A stretch of 64,000 nucleotides of DNA from Takifugu bimaculatus (Eukaryota > Chordata > Actinopteri > Tetraodontiformes > Tetraodontidae): contig CP034975.1 of NCBI GenBank assembly GCA_004026145.2, positions 23,861,861-23,925,860 of the forward strand, written 5' to 3'. Shown piece by piece: positions 1 through 10,895 of the stretch. The notes under the pieces were generated by a model. That model had not been told where the DNA came from, searched no databases, and saw only the letters and a program-made list of their open reading frames with translations. Both the position numbers and the translations under genes were made by a program. Positions within the stretch are counted from its first letter, which is position 1, and every line of letters starts with the position of its first letter.

Positions 1-80
1 GACGGACACGCGGTTCAATCAACACAGACGCGGCGTGAATCGCGCTCGAATCCCTTTTCCAGTCACTTTGTTGTCTGCAG

Positions 81-248
81 GGACTCAAGGTTCGAGATCA
101 CCGTCATGACAGGTCGCAGGTCAGGCAGTCGCGTGGAGCCGCGTCATGATCCCGCACCGCCTCTACGCACGCGGCACACCTACACCTGCCACGAGCCAAT
201 GATAGTTGATAAGCTGTCAACACGGAGGTCAAATGTTGGTTTACGCTG
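81..248 (+). CDS. possible last coding exon of an upstream plus-strand gene (partial)
   Basis: A good acceptor (pyrimidine run ending TGTCTGCAG) at 80 opens a frame that runs about 55 codons to TGA at 246-248 and ends in ...STRRSNVGLR. It would be the terminal exon of a gene lying mostly left of the window and convergent with the cfap91 copies. I do not recognise the protein: it is basic, with no clear domain. The only support is the splice signal, the open frame and the GC-rich composition compared with the flank. It could equally be a chance frame. Confidence 0.25.
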
Positions 249-306
249 AAGTCCAGCAGGATCTGATCCATCTGAAGTATGTGTTATCTTAGATCCCGCG
301 AGAGAA

Positions 307-417
307 CACACACACACACACACACACACATACACACTCAAACACACACACACACAGACACAGACAGACACAGACACAAACACACGCACACGCACACACA
401 CACAGACACACACACGC
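307..417. repeat. (CA)n microsatellite, imperfect
   Basis: CA-rich tract with GACA and GCACA interruptions, immediately 3' of the truncated cfap91 copy. A shortened version of its right end (ACGCACACGCACACACAGACAC type) is found at about 4916-4958 beside the second copy, so the tract marks the edge of the tandem duplication. Confidence 0.85.
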
Positions 418-3295
418 ACAGAGAGGCCATAGAAACATTTAATAAACCAAGACTTTATTCTTGTCATCCTTTCATAAACGACCATAATCCGGTCATTTCA
501 CTTCCTGCTCTTCATCCACACGGCTGATTCTCCTGTCCTGGCTGCTGGCACCTTCAGAGGGGCCGGAGAGCTGTGAGGACCCCAGACTGCCAGGATGATT
601 CCCAGCATGTTCCACCCTCTCCTGGATGATGTCCCGAGCAGCCTGCAAATGTCTCTGCTGCCTCTGGTGCACTAAATAAAGAGACATAAGAAATGCAACA
701 ACAACAACAACAACAACAAGCATCGTAATAACAATAAAGATACCTTTTTGTCTGAAGCTCATCTTCTCAATCTCTGGGATTAGGAAACTGTACACCAGCT
801 CTGACACAATCTCCTCAGACTGAAGTCTGTTGCGGCTAATTGCACACAAGCGCAACACAATTCATGATTATCCTCATGGTCAAAGCTTGAGAATCGCTTG
901 CTGCCAGCTGCTTTGTTACCTTTCCTCCATTGTAAAAGCAAGGCGGTTGACCTCCTGCGCCCTTCTGTGGATGTCCTCTCTGGCCCGCTGGTCGGTGGTG
1001 TTTTCTAAGGTGTCCAGGATGATGTCCTCCAAATACAAATCCACAGTTTCCTGATGGACTTGCACCACCTGCAACAAACAGGTTCTGAGCATGAATCCAT
1101 ATAAGCTGCACACACGTATATACAAACCCTCAAATGCGCACTTGTCTGAAAATCTGGTCTTCTTCTCTTCGTCTGCGCTCCTCCACTTGTCTTCTTCCAC
1201 TCTCCTCAGCCTCTCGCAGGCGTCGGTCTCTCTCAGCCAATAGAACCAAAGCATGAATCCTGCGCTCCTCCTGGAGACGTATCAGCTCTTTGGACAGTGT
1301 GTCCAACAGATGGTGAAGTTCTGCACCCATCGCTCCAGCCTCAGATGTCTCTTCTTGTAAAGTCTGTCCATAGGAGAGAAAGTGTTATGCCACAGATTAA
1401 AGCACTGTTCCGTGTCCAGGTGTGTCTCACCTGGTGTCTCGCTTTGTCTCTCTGTTCTTTTAGGCTCAGTACAAAGTCTCTGTCAGCGTCCTGTAACTCC
1501 TGTTCCTCTTCCTGCAGGGCGTGGACGGTCTGTAGTTCCTGGATGAGATCCATACGGTCCTCTATACCCTGTAACATCTACACAAAGCCCAGGCTGAATG
1601 TATTCATGTTTCCTCAGAGCCTGATGAACATCATTTCTGCGTGTGGACGTCACCAGACCTCACACTGGACTTTCCTTCCTCTCAGTAGCTTCTGTATGAA
1701 GATGATTGCACATTCTTCCTCTTCCTCACCCTGAACAGGGATGGAGACAGCATTACAAACGTCTCAGCTATGAATAGACTAAGGCAACATTACTGTCTTG
1801 AATGAGACATGAGCTGACCTCTGGGGGTTCATGCACCGTGGGTGTAGCAGGACGAGGGACAGGCTTCTCTTTTTTGACCAGAAAGCGCAGGGGCTTCTCT
1901 TCCACTTGCTCTATCTCCTTCTTCAGGGCCTGTGCAACCATATCAGGTGTGTAACCAACATGGGTGATATGCATAAAGATCATATTTATCTCTTTCAAAC
2001 CTTATATGTTTTCAAATTCCTTGACATAGGAGGGTGGCAACCTACGATTTAAAAATAATTCCAAGAGTAAAATGAAAAAACTGTCTTTAAGGTGATTGTA
2101 TAAAAAACAAATGCATCAAATCTAAGAGTCATACCAGAATATTCTTGTAAGTAGTGGCTCTTAATATAGTCGTTGTAGGCACTCTCGTTGGTAGAGAAGT
2201 CAGTGTGGAGCCAAGTCTCATTAGCAACAGAATGCTTAATTTCAAGCTGCAGTATCTTCTCTTTCGCTGTTTGCCTCTTTGATTCCAGTTTTCTTAGAGC
2301 TTCAGACAATAATGGTGAAAACAGAAGTGAAAATTGGCAGTACTGCAAATTGGAAATTAAAACCAAAACAGCATATGTTCATTCTAACTGTGGTTTTCTT
2401 ACACCGCATGTAGTCATCATGAATTGCTTGTTGCCTCTTCTCCTTTTCATTTTGTATTTTAGAATATAGTTTGTTGAGTGTCTGATTGGTGGCTTTCTCC
2501 TGACTCATAACTCTCTGTTTCAGCAGGTCCACTGATACAGCGTGGCGCTCCTCATGCAACCTGGGGGACAAAAGATTCAGTTCAGTTGTTTATCCACTTG
2601 TTAGCAGAAGAAACAAGCGGTTCTTTCTATAACAAAAATCATGGTAAACAGAATGGGAGATACGGTACAATATGGTACATCCTACAATGTTTAATACCAA
2701 AAATATTTGCATCGAAATCTGATTCCACATCTGAAAAATAAAACAGTAAATACAATCTAAGGTAAATATTAACATATGTGTTACCACTGACTTCTGGATT
2801 TCTGCCTCTCTGAAAGCCCAGTCTTGGGCCTCTATCTCCTCCATCATCTTTCTCCTTTTGTCCAGCTGACTGAGGTCATCCAGAGGAGGAAGGGTGGCTT
2901 CAAGGGCTCGTTTCGCCTGTTGATGCTGTATCATCTCTACTTCCCTCAGGCCTACGGGTAGACCGCTGCCTATTGGGCCAAAAATTATAAATGTAGTTGG
3001 GATTAATAGTGGAAAACCACTGTGGTTATCACCAATCAAACTGTGATGTATGGATAGATCTACCCCAGGTTAAGGTTTCCAGCTGCAGGAGCTCTGAAGG
3101 TGTTGCTCCTGGCTGCAGCACATATTCAGGGCTGTAGGGGTCTGTCTGCGCCTCACTTTCCCTGTAATCTGTCTGCACCCCTGCTTTGATACGAGGGGCT
3201 TGGTCGTCTGAACTGACTGTAGTGGAGACAATATCATCTCTGAAAAGACAAGAGGATGATTCATGTAGCAAATGAATGGCCACAACCATAAAATG

Positions 3296-3655
3296 AATGA
3301 ATGAATGAATGAATGAATCAATGAATCAATCAACCAATCAATCAATCAAACCACCCACCCATCCATCCATCCATCCATCCATCCATCCATCCATCCATCC
3401 ACCCATCCATCCATCCATCATCCATCCATCCACCCACCCACCCACCCACCCATTTATCCATCCACCCACCCACCCACCCACCCACCCATCCATCCATCCA
3501 TCCATCCATCCATCCATCCATCCATCCATCCATCCACCCACCCACCCACCCATTTATCCATCCATCCACCCACCCACCATCCACCCATCCATCCATCCAT
3601 CCATCCATCCATCCATCCATCCATCCATCCATCCATCCATCCATCCACCCACCCT
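3296..3655. repeat. tetranucleotide arrays (AATG)n, (AATC)n, (ATCC/ACCC)n
   Basis: About 360 bp of 4-bp repeats, changing from AATG/AATC to ATCC with ACCC blocks. It replaces the region where cfap91 exons 4 and 5 would lie in the truncated copy. All reading frames through it give artefactual HPSI or GWMD repeats. Confidence 0.95.
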
Positions 3656-3804
3656 CTACCACTCCTCCCAGCTTGGCCCCATGCCAGCTGCCTTTGGGTG
3701 AGAGACACTAGTTCCATCCCATGAGGGGGCAGATATATCCAGACACATCTGCTCACCCTCTCATTTGCACCTAATGTAATTTTACTGTAGCCACGTCACC
3801 TATA

Positions 3805-3805
3805 C

Positions 3806-3832
<27 letters not shown>
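3805..3832. repeat. poly-C tract (28 C)
   Basis: Uninterrupted run of 28 cytosines in an intron of the truncated cfap91 copy. The length may be unreliable in the assembly. Confidence 0.9.
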
Positions 3833-3836
<4 letters not shown>

Positions 3837-5028
3837 GGATGCTGGGAGGGCAGTCTTAAACTCCAACCTTATTTTGTTTACAGTAGCACCTTTTGAACAT
3901 GGAATACAATACAAAGTGAGTTACTCTGATATCTATAGCAATGATGCCAGTTAGAGTTCCATCTGTTTTAACACTTTTATGATTATGTACAAAAGTTCTC
4001 CTTCCTATAAAGACTGTGCTCACCCCTCCAGCTGCTGCTAGAGCCACCATGTTCTGCTTCGTGGATCCCCGCCAGCGTCGGACCAACAGACGCTGGAACT
4101 GGGTCCACAGAGTCCAGCTGAAGAGTACATGTTGGGTGATGGGACGGGCTGCTGAACATGGACCTAAACTCAGCCACCCTCCTCTTAATAAATACACAAA
4201 GAAATGCTGTCAGTAAAGGTTTTCCATCAGTCCTATGAAGACTATAGTACACTGGTCATTCAATGGTCATGTGCAGGTACTCAGACGAACAGGTTAAATG
4301 CTCGATAGAAAACAATATACTACATTACAAGCAAACTACTTTTCAAATTTTTTTAAAGGTCAAATCTGCCAGAAATCAAATACAAAATGACATAATTTTT
4401 GTGCTTTTGGTCGTTGAAATGTTTGTATATCAATGAAAGTCCTAAAATGAAAGAAAAAGTGGGACACACAAATGCAGTGAGGTGGATATACGCAAAGTAA
4501 TGTTATATTTTTAAATATTAGTTGTTCAGTTGTTAAAGTAGCATTAAATATACCATATATTCTGTTGAAGCACATTCTTTCTACGTTTTATCAGATAGAA
4601 TAAGTTTAGATGTTAGATTTACATCTGTGTAACAGGAAATATCATTATTGAGCGACATGTTTCGTGAGCCTTGGATTTCATGCAGAGGAGAATCAAGAAT
4701 CTTTTGTTGAGAACACGTTACCTTGCTTTTTGTGTTTCTTTCCATAGTTGCTGGAGGTGATTGAAGTTAATCAATACCAGTAGTGAAGTACAAAGTAACA
4801 GTCTTAATATGGTAGATTGCTTTGAATAACAGCTACTTTGAGCTTTGATCAATGAAAAATGAAATGTCAAAGCTTCATTGATTGTTATTGTTACTCGTTA
4901 CACCGACCCTGCCACACAAACACACGCACACGCACACACAGACACACACACGCACAGAGAGGCCATAGAAACATTTAATAAACCAAGACTTTATTCTTGT
5001 CATCCTTTCATAAACGACCATAATCCGG

Positions 5029-8000
5029 TCATTTCACTTCCTGCTCTTCATCCACACGGCTGATTCTCCTGTCCTGGCTGCTGGCACCTTCAGAGGGGCC
5101 GGAGAGCTGTGAGGACCCCAGACTGCCAGGATGATTCCCAGCATGTTCCACCCTCTCCTGGATGATGTCCCGAGCAGCCTGCAAATGTCTCTGCTGCCTC
5201 TGGTGCACTAAATAAAGAGACATAAGAAATGCAACAACAACAACAACAACAACAAGCATCGTAATAACAATAAAGATACCTTTTTGTCTGAAGCTCATCT
5301 TCTCAATCTCTGGGATTAGGAAACTGTACACCAGCTCTGACACAATCTCCTCAGACTGAAGTCTGTTGCGGCTAATTGCACACAAGCGCAACACAATTCA
5401 TGATTATCCTCATGGTCAAAGCTTGAGAATCGCTTGCTGCCAGCTGCTTTGTTACCTTTCCTCCATTGTAAAAGCAAGGCGGTTGACCTCCTGCGCCCTT
5501 CTGTGGATGTCCTCTCTGGCCCGCTGGTCGGTGGTGTTTTCTAAGGTGTCCAGGATGATGTCCTCCAAATACAAATCCACAGTTTCCTGATGGACTTGCA
5601 CCACCTGCAACAAACAGGTTCTGAGCATGAATCCATATAAGCTGCACACACGTATATACAAACCCTCAAATGCGCACTTGTCTGAAAATCTGGTCTTCTT
5701 CTCTTCGTCTGCGCTCCTCCACTTGTCTTCTTCCACTCTCCTCAGCCTCTCGCAGGCGTCGGTCTCTCTCAGCCAATAGAACCAAAGCATGAATCCTGCG
5801 CTCCTCCTGGAGACGTATCAGCTCTTTGGACAGTGTGTCCAACAGATGGTGAAGTTCTGCACCCATCGCTCCAGCCTCAGATGTCTCTTCTTGTAAAGTC
5901 TGTCCATAGGAGAGAAAGTGTTATGCCACAGATTAAAGCACTGTTCCGTGTCCAGGTGTGTCTCACCTGGTGTCTCGCTTTGTCTCTCTGTTCTTTTAGG
6001 CTCAGTACAAAGTCTCTGTCAGCGTCCTGTAACTCCTGTTCCTCTTCCTGCAGGGCGTGGACGGTCTGTAGTTCCTGGATGAGATCCATACGGTCCTCTA
6101 TACCCTGTAACATCTACACAAAGCCCAGGCTGAATGTATTCATGTTTCCTCAGAGCCTGATGAACACCATTTCTGCGTGTGGACGTCACCAGACCTCACA
6201 CTGGACTTTCCTTCCTCTCAGTAGCTTCTGTATGAAGATGATTGCACATTCTTCCTCTTCCTCACCCTGAACAGGGATGGAGACAGCATTACAAACGTCT
6301 CAGCTATGAATAGACTAAGGCAACATTACTGTCTTGAATGAGACATGAGCTGACCTCTGGGGGTTCATGCACCGTGGGTGTAGCAGGACGAGGGACAGGC
6401 TTCTCTTTTTTGACCAGAAAGCGCAGGGGCTTCTCTTCCACTTGCTCTATCTCCTTCTTCAGGGCCTGTGCAACCATATCAGGTGTGTAACCAACATGGG
6501 TGATATGAATTATTAACATATTTATGTCTTTCAAACCTTATATGTTTTCAACTTGGCTGAGACAGGGGGGTGGATTACATCTATGGTGGTTTTAAGTTTA
6601 AGTTTAGGTCTTCTCACTTGCGGTTTGAAGAGTCCTAACTCTAGCTTTTGCAAACCTACGATTTAAAAATAATTCCAAGAGTAAAATGAAAAAACTGTCT
6701 TTAAAGTGATTGTATAAAAAACAAATGCATCAAATCTAAGAGTCATACCAGAATATTCTTGTAAGTAGTGGCTCTTAATATAGTCGTTGTAGGCACTCTC
6801 GTTGGTAGAGAAGTCAGTGTGGAGCCAAGTCTCATTAGCAACAGAATGCTTAATTTCAAGCTGCAGTATCTTCTCTTTCGCTGTTTGCCTCTTTGATTCC
6901 AGTTTTCTTAGAGCTTCAGACAATAATGGTGAAAACAGAAGTGAAAATTGGCAGTACTGCATATTGGAAATTAAAACCAAAACAGCATATGTTCATTCTA
7001 ACTGTGGTTTTCTTACACCGCATGTAGTCATCATGAATTGCTTGTTGCCTCTTCTCCTTTTCATTTTGTATTTTAGAATATAGTTTGTTCAGTGTCTGAT
7101 TGGTGGCTTTCTCCTGACTCATAACTCTCTGTTTCAGCAGGTCCACTGATACAGCGTGGCGCTCCTCATGTAACCTGGGGGACAAAAGATTCAGATTTAA
7201 TTCTACTCACTTTACCAAGACCCAGTGAATGGAACAACATGATACCAACACAGGCAGTGAATATTATCCCAATGCCACATTTCTGCTCTCATGTTTACAT
7301 TTTACATTACGATGGTAGGTGTTTGAAATATGGCACATGCTTCAATGCTTAAAACAAAAACATTGCACAGAAAACTGATTTGCTCTCTGATCATTTAAAC
7401 AGCACAATAAAAACTCATATATTAAATTGTAAGTCAATACTGACTTCTGGATTTCTGCCTCTCTGAAAGCCCAGTCTTGGGCCTCCATCTCCTCCATCAT
7501 CTTTCTCCTTTTGTCCAGCTGACTGAGGTCATCCAGAGGAGGAAGGGTGGCTTTCCAAGCTTGTTTAGCACGTGCACGCTGTATCATCTCTATTTCCCTC
7601 AGGCCCACGGGTAGACCGCTGCCTATTCGACCAAAAATTATAAATGTAATTGGGATTAATAACCACTGTGGTTATCACCAATCAAACCCTGTGATGTATG
7701 GATAGATCTACCCCAAGTTAAAGCGGCCAGCTGCAGGAGCTCTGAAGGTGTTGCTCCTGGCTGCAGCACATATTCAGGGCTGTAGGGGTCTGTCTGCGCC
7801 TCACTTTCCCTGTAATCTGTCTGGACCCCTACTGTGACATGGGTGGGTCGGTCATCTGAACTGACTGTAGTGGAGACAATATCACCTCTGAAAAGACAAG
7901 AAAAGACAATAAGAGTCATTTAGCAAAGAAATTGCTACAACTGTAAAGTCCATCCATCCGTCCGTCCGTCCATCCAGTTTATTGCAGGGCCCCAGTAAAA

Positions 8001-10895
8001 ACACACAACTATTCACATGCACTTTCATACCTCAGGGCAGTTTGAAATTTGCCCTGTCACATGTGCATGTTTTAAACCTTTTAGAGCACTACGGTGCCAC
8101 CCTGGTATAAAAGACATTTCTTCAAAAGTGGCAACACTGTAAAACATATACAATAACAGGCTATGAAAATAGGCAAACCATTCCTGACCGATATCTCATT
8201 AAAAATAGTATAAACATATATATCTAATACATATTTCTGTGAAATTAAATGCTGTAATGTTTCTTTTAATATGCAGGGGCAGTGCAACAAAAACCCCTGA
8301 AAGTTGAAGCATGAACTGGTAACATACCACAGGTTAACTGGAAAGAGGAAATGTGCAGGCTTTTGTAAAGAGCTATTAGGCTGCAGGCGAAGCTAATAAA
8401 TATGGTGATGAGGTGGCACAGACACTCTGGAATTGTGTTTGTGCTAATGGCATGGGTCTGTCAGGCCTCTGTCCCAATTTCCAAATTTTTTAATGTGTTA
8501 ACATTAAATAGAATATCTCCTCTTTATTTCAGTTGAATATATTTACTTATAAAGAAAATTATTTTTGTAAATAGAATGCATTGAACTTACCCAGGCAAAG
8601 CAGAGATTCCACCTGGTGAAAGCTGCTGCTCAAAAGGAATCTGAGGGCTAAAAACATAAGCAAATTTATTAATAATTATTCTAGGAATATTTTTGGTACT
8701 ACTGGCCATCATAGGGCATGAATGTGTTGCAGTCTGTGGACAGTACTACATAATCAAACCATTTGAAGTATTTCCAGCGATCAGTTCCTCTTATTTGGCT
8801 CTCTTCCTTTTTCAACCATGACTGCGAATTTGGAACAACACTGTGAAAAAAATAAATGGAGCTGAAATCATGCCAAAACTGAACAACCTAACAAGCATGT
8901 TTTTAAAAATGACCCATGATTCAGGAATAACAGCGAAGTTTGTAAATTCAAAACATCAACAAAGGCATTTTTCTTTGCAAATGTCAAACAGTCCTATCAA
9001 ATGCATAACGATCTTCTAATAATCATGCTTGACACAAAAAACATCACATGTCTCAGAAATACAAACAAATGGATCCTACATGTTAAAAAATATTAAAATA
9101 CATGTATTATAAGTACAAAAATAATGGTTATCCTTCAAAAAGAAAACAAGACAAAAATCACGATGTTATTTGCGGTGTGATCTTTCCGCCGTGATCTGTG
9201 TTAAAGTTCATGCCAGGACAGCCTGTTTGTTGCCAGGTAACCTGAGAAATTTGTCCTACGCAACAGCAAGTGGCGCTGTAAGTCATGCTCCAAACTGTTT
9301 TATCTGGTTTGATCAGTAGGCAACGAGTTAGCGTCATTAAAGCCACCGCTGAACCCTGAATCTCTCAGTTCTTGTAGATCAAACCCGATAAAACCTGTAA
9401 ACCAGTTTAGAGCTTGGTTTAAAGTGACCTACAGCGCCTCCTACTGTTGTGTAGGCAAATAACTCAGGTTACATTAAGCCAGGCTATGTCCTAGCATTTG
9501 TGCTATTTTTTGATTCGCAAACCTACTGTGAGCACTTGTAGATCACAGGGCATCTGTAAAATACCTCGCGCTTGTTAAGGTGTCGCATGAATACAGCACA
9601 AAAATATAAAGAAATATATCAGTAATCAAATGTGTTGTGACAAGGATTGCAGGTCGAGTTAAGGCGTTTATATGAAATGTGTGCTCACCCCGCCAGCTGC
9701 TGCAGAGCCACCATGTTCTGCTCCGTAGGGCCTCGCCACCGTCGGCCAATAAATGCTGGAACTGGGTCCACAGAGTCCAGCTGAAGCGAATATGTTGGGT
9801 GATGGGACGGGCTGCTGAACATGGACCTAAACTCAGCCACCCTCCTCTTAATAAATACACAAAGAAATGCTGTCAGTAAAGGTTTTCCATCAGTCCTGTG
9901 AAGACTATAGTACACTGGTCATTCAATGGTCATGTGCAGGTTAAATGCTCGATAGAAAACAATATACTACATTACAAGCAAACTACTTTTCAAATTTCTT
10001 TAAAGGTCAAATCTGCCAGAAATCAAATACAAAATGACATAATTTTTGTGCTTTTGGTTGTTGAAATGTTTGTATATCAATGAAAGTCCTAAAATGAAAG
10101 AAAAAGTGGGACAGAGTCCACATAAATTTAGGTTTGTCAGGAAATCATCATATAGGAATGCCATTCCTTTTGTGTGTTTTTGTCATTGAAGCAAGGTTTA
10201 TGTATATGTAGATGTGGGGCTGTGCTGCAGGTGACCTGACAGGGAACAGTTAAGAACCTACACAGTGAAGATCTGTATGTTAGACAAGGTACTTTAATGT
10301 TGAAATGGTATAGTTGTTAAGAACTAAAGCTATAACAGGAAGGATTTAATGCCATGCTTTTGAATATTTTATGTCCCAGTCATTTGATGCGCACTTCTTT
10401 CACACGTTGGCTCGTTTTGAAATAAAGCCATTTTTCAATTCACTGACTTTTACTTTACATCAGGAAAGAAAGAAGAGAGAAGAAACCTTACAACGTCACA
10501 ACGAATTTGAATGTCACTATAAGTGATAGGAGTTGTTCCTTATTGAATTTGCTCGCAAAAATGTCATAAAGCTAGAACCTCCGCTTCCTACGCCGTGTCC
10601 TGTGTTAGTAACTCCACAGAGTTTGTGTTGTTTATTACATCTAAAGGACAAAGACTCACAAATCGGTCTTTGGTTGCTTGGGCCTTGAGACCGGCCCGGT
10701 AATGGTCCACCTCGGAGGAAACCGTGAAAACCGGATCTGTGGCAGGAGCACAACGTCACCCGAGGCAGTACGGCTGTCGATGATTTCCCGCCCCCAACAC
10801 GCACACTTACCGTACAGATAATCATAAGCGCGTTGTCGTCTAACTACTTTAGCTGTTTTCTTCGGAGGGATTTCAAGAGTTGCCGTTGTGCTCAT
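5029..10895 (-). CDS. cfap91: CFAP91 (MAATS1), cilia- and flagella-associated protein, 17 exons
   Basis: Spliced CDS of 2,226 nt (741 residues; the human protein is about 767). Exons in transcript order: 10811-10895, 10660-10736, 9689-9846, 8760-8840, 8591-8647, 7712-7887, 7445-7622, 7017-7174, 6749-6913, 6537-6655, 6355-6465, 6195-6266, 5967-6113, 5678-5899, 5456-5604, 5280-5371 and 5029-5207. All have GT/AG borders and phases that join without a stop. Family-typical segments: RAYDYLYDPVFTVSSE near the N-terminus, VQTDYRESEAQTDPYSPEYV, LDKRRKMMEEMEAQDWAFRE, LSKELIRLQEERRIHA, REAEESGRRQVEERRRREED and LQSEEIVSELVYSFLIPE. The C-terminal half is charged and coiled-coil-like. In the family this protein sits at the base of radial spokes in motile axonemes, in the calmodulin- and spoke-associated complex. 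The start is the first ATG, giving MSTTATLEIPPKK. The C-terminal tail after residue about 690 is low-complexity and not conserved. A broken tandem copy lies directly 3'. Confidence 0.93.
7944..8075. repeat. degenerate dispersed teleost repeat with ATCC/GTCC tail
   Basis: A short TCCATCCATCCGTCCGTCC run is followed by GCAGGGCC, ACACACAAC, ATTCACATGC and CTCAGGGCAGTTTGAAATT. That order resembles a common fish interspersed repeat whose copies end in ATCC tetramers. It lies in the intron between cfap91 exons 5 and 6. The family is from memory, not from a search. Confidence 0.5.

Larger units (their letters stand above)
493..4183 (-). pseudogene. cfap91: cfap91 duplicate, 5'-truncated and frameshifted copy
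   Basis: Tandem partial copy of the cfap91 gene at 5029-10895. Recognisable exons, using the numbering of the intact gene: exon 3 at 4024-4183, exon 6 at 3064-3239, exon 7 at 2792-2969, exon 8 at 2403-2560, exon 9 at 2135-2299, exon 10 at 2001-2041, exon 11 at 1819-1929, exon 12 at 1659-1730, exon 13 at 1431-1577, exon 14 at 1142-1363, exon 15 at 920-1068, exon 16 at 744-835 and exon 17 at 493-671. Exons 1, 2, 4 and 5 are absent. Exon 3 carries two single-base insertions (160 versus 158 nt) that shift the frame. Where exons 4-5 should lie there are ATCC/ACCC arrays and poly-C. Exon 10 has lost 78 nt in frame. Exons 6-17 remain open and near-identical to the intact copy, so a truncated protein from an internal promoter cannot be excluded. 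I call it a pseudogene because the start and two N-terminal exons are missing. Confidence 0.85.

Noticed and set aside
180..527. Cys-Val and Thr-His rich frames at the left end, and similar ones at 57251-57860
   Set aside because: Simple translations of CA/GT microsatellites without splice or domain support.
3309..3756. Long HPSI/HPPT and GWMD repeat proteins on both strands
   Set aside because: They are translations of ATCC/ACCC tetramers, open in all frames because 4-bp units without stops cycle through the frames. The same applies at 45788-46343.
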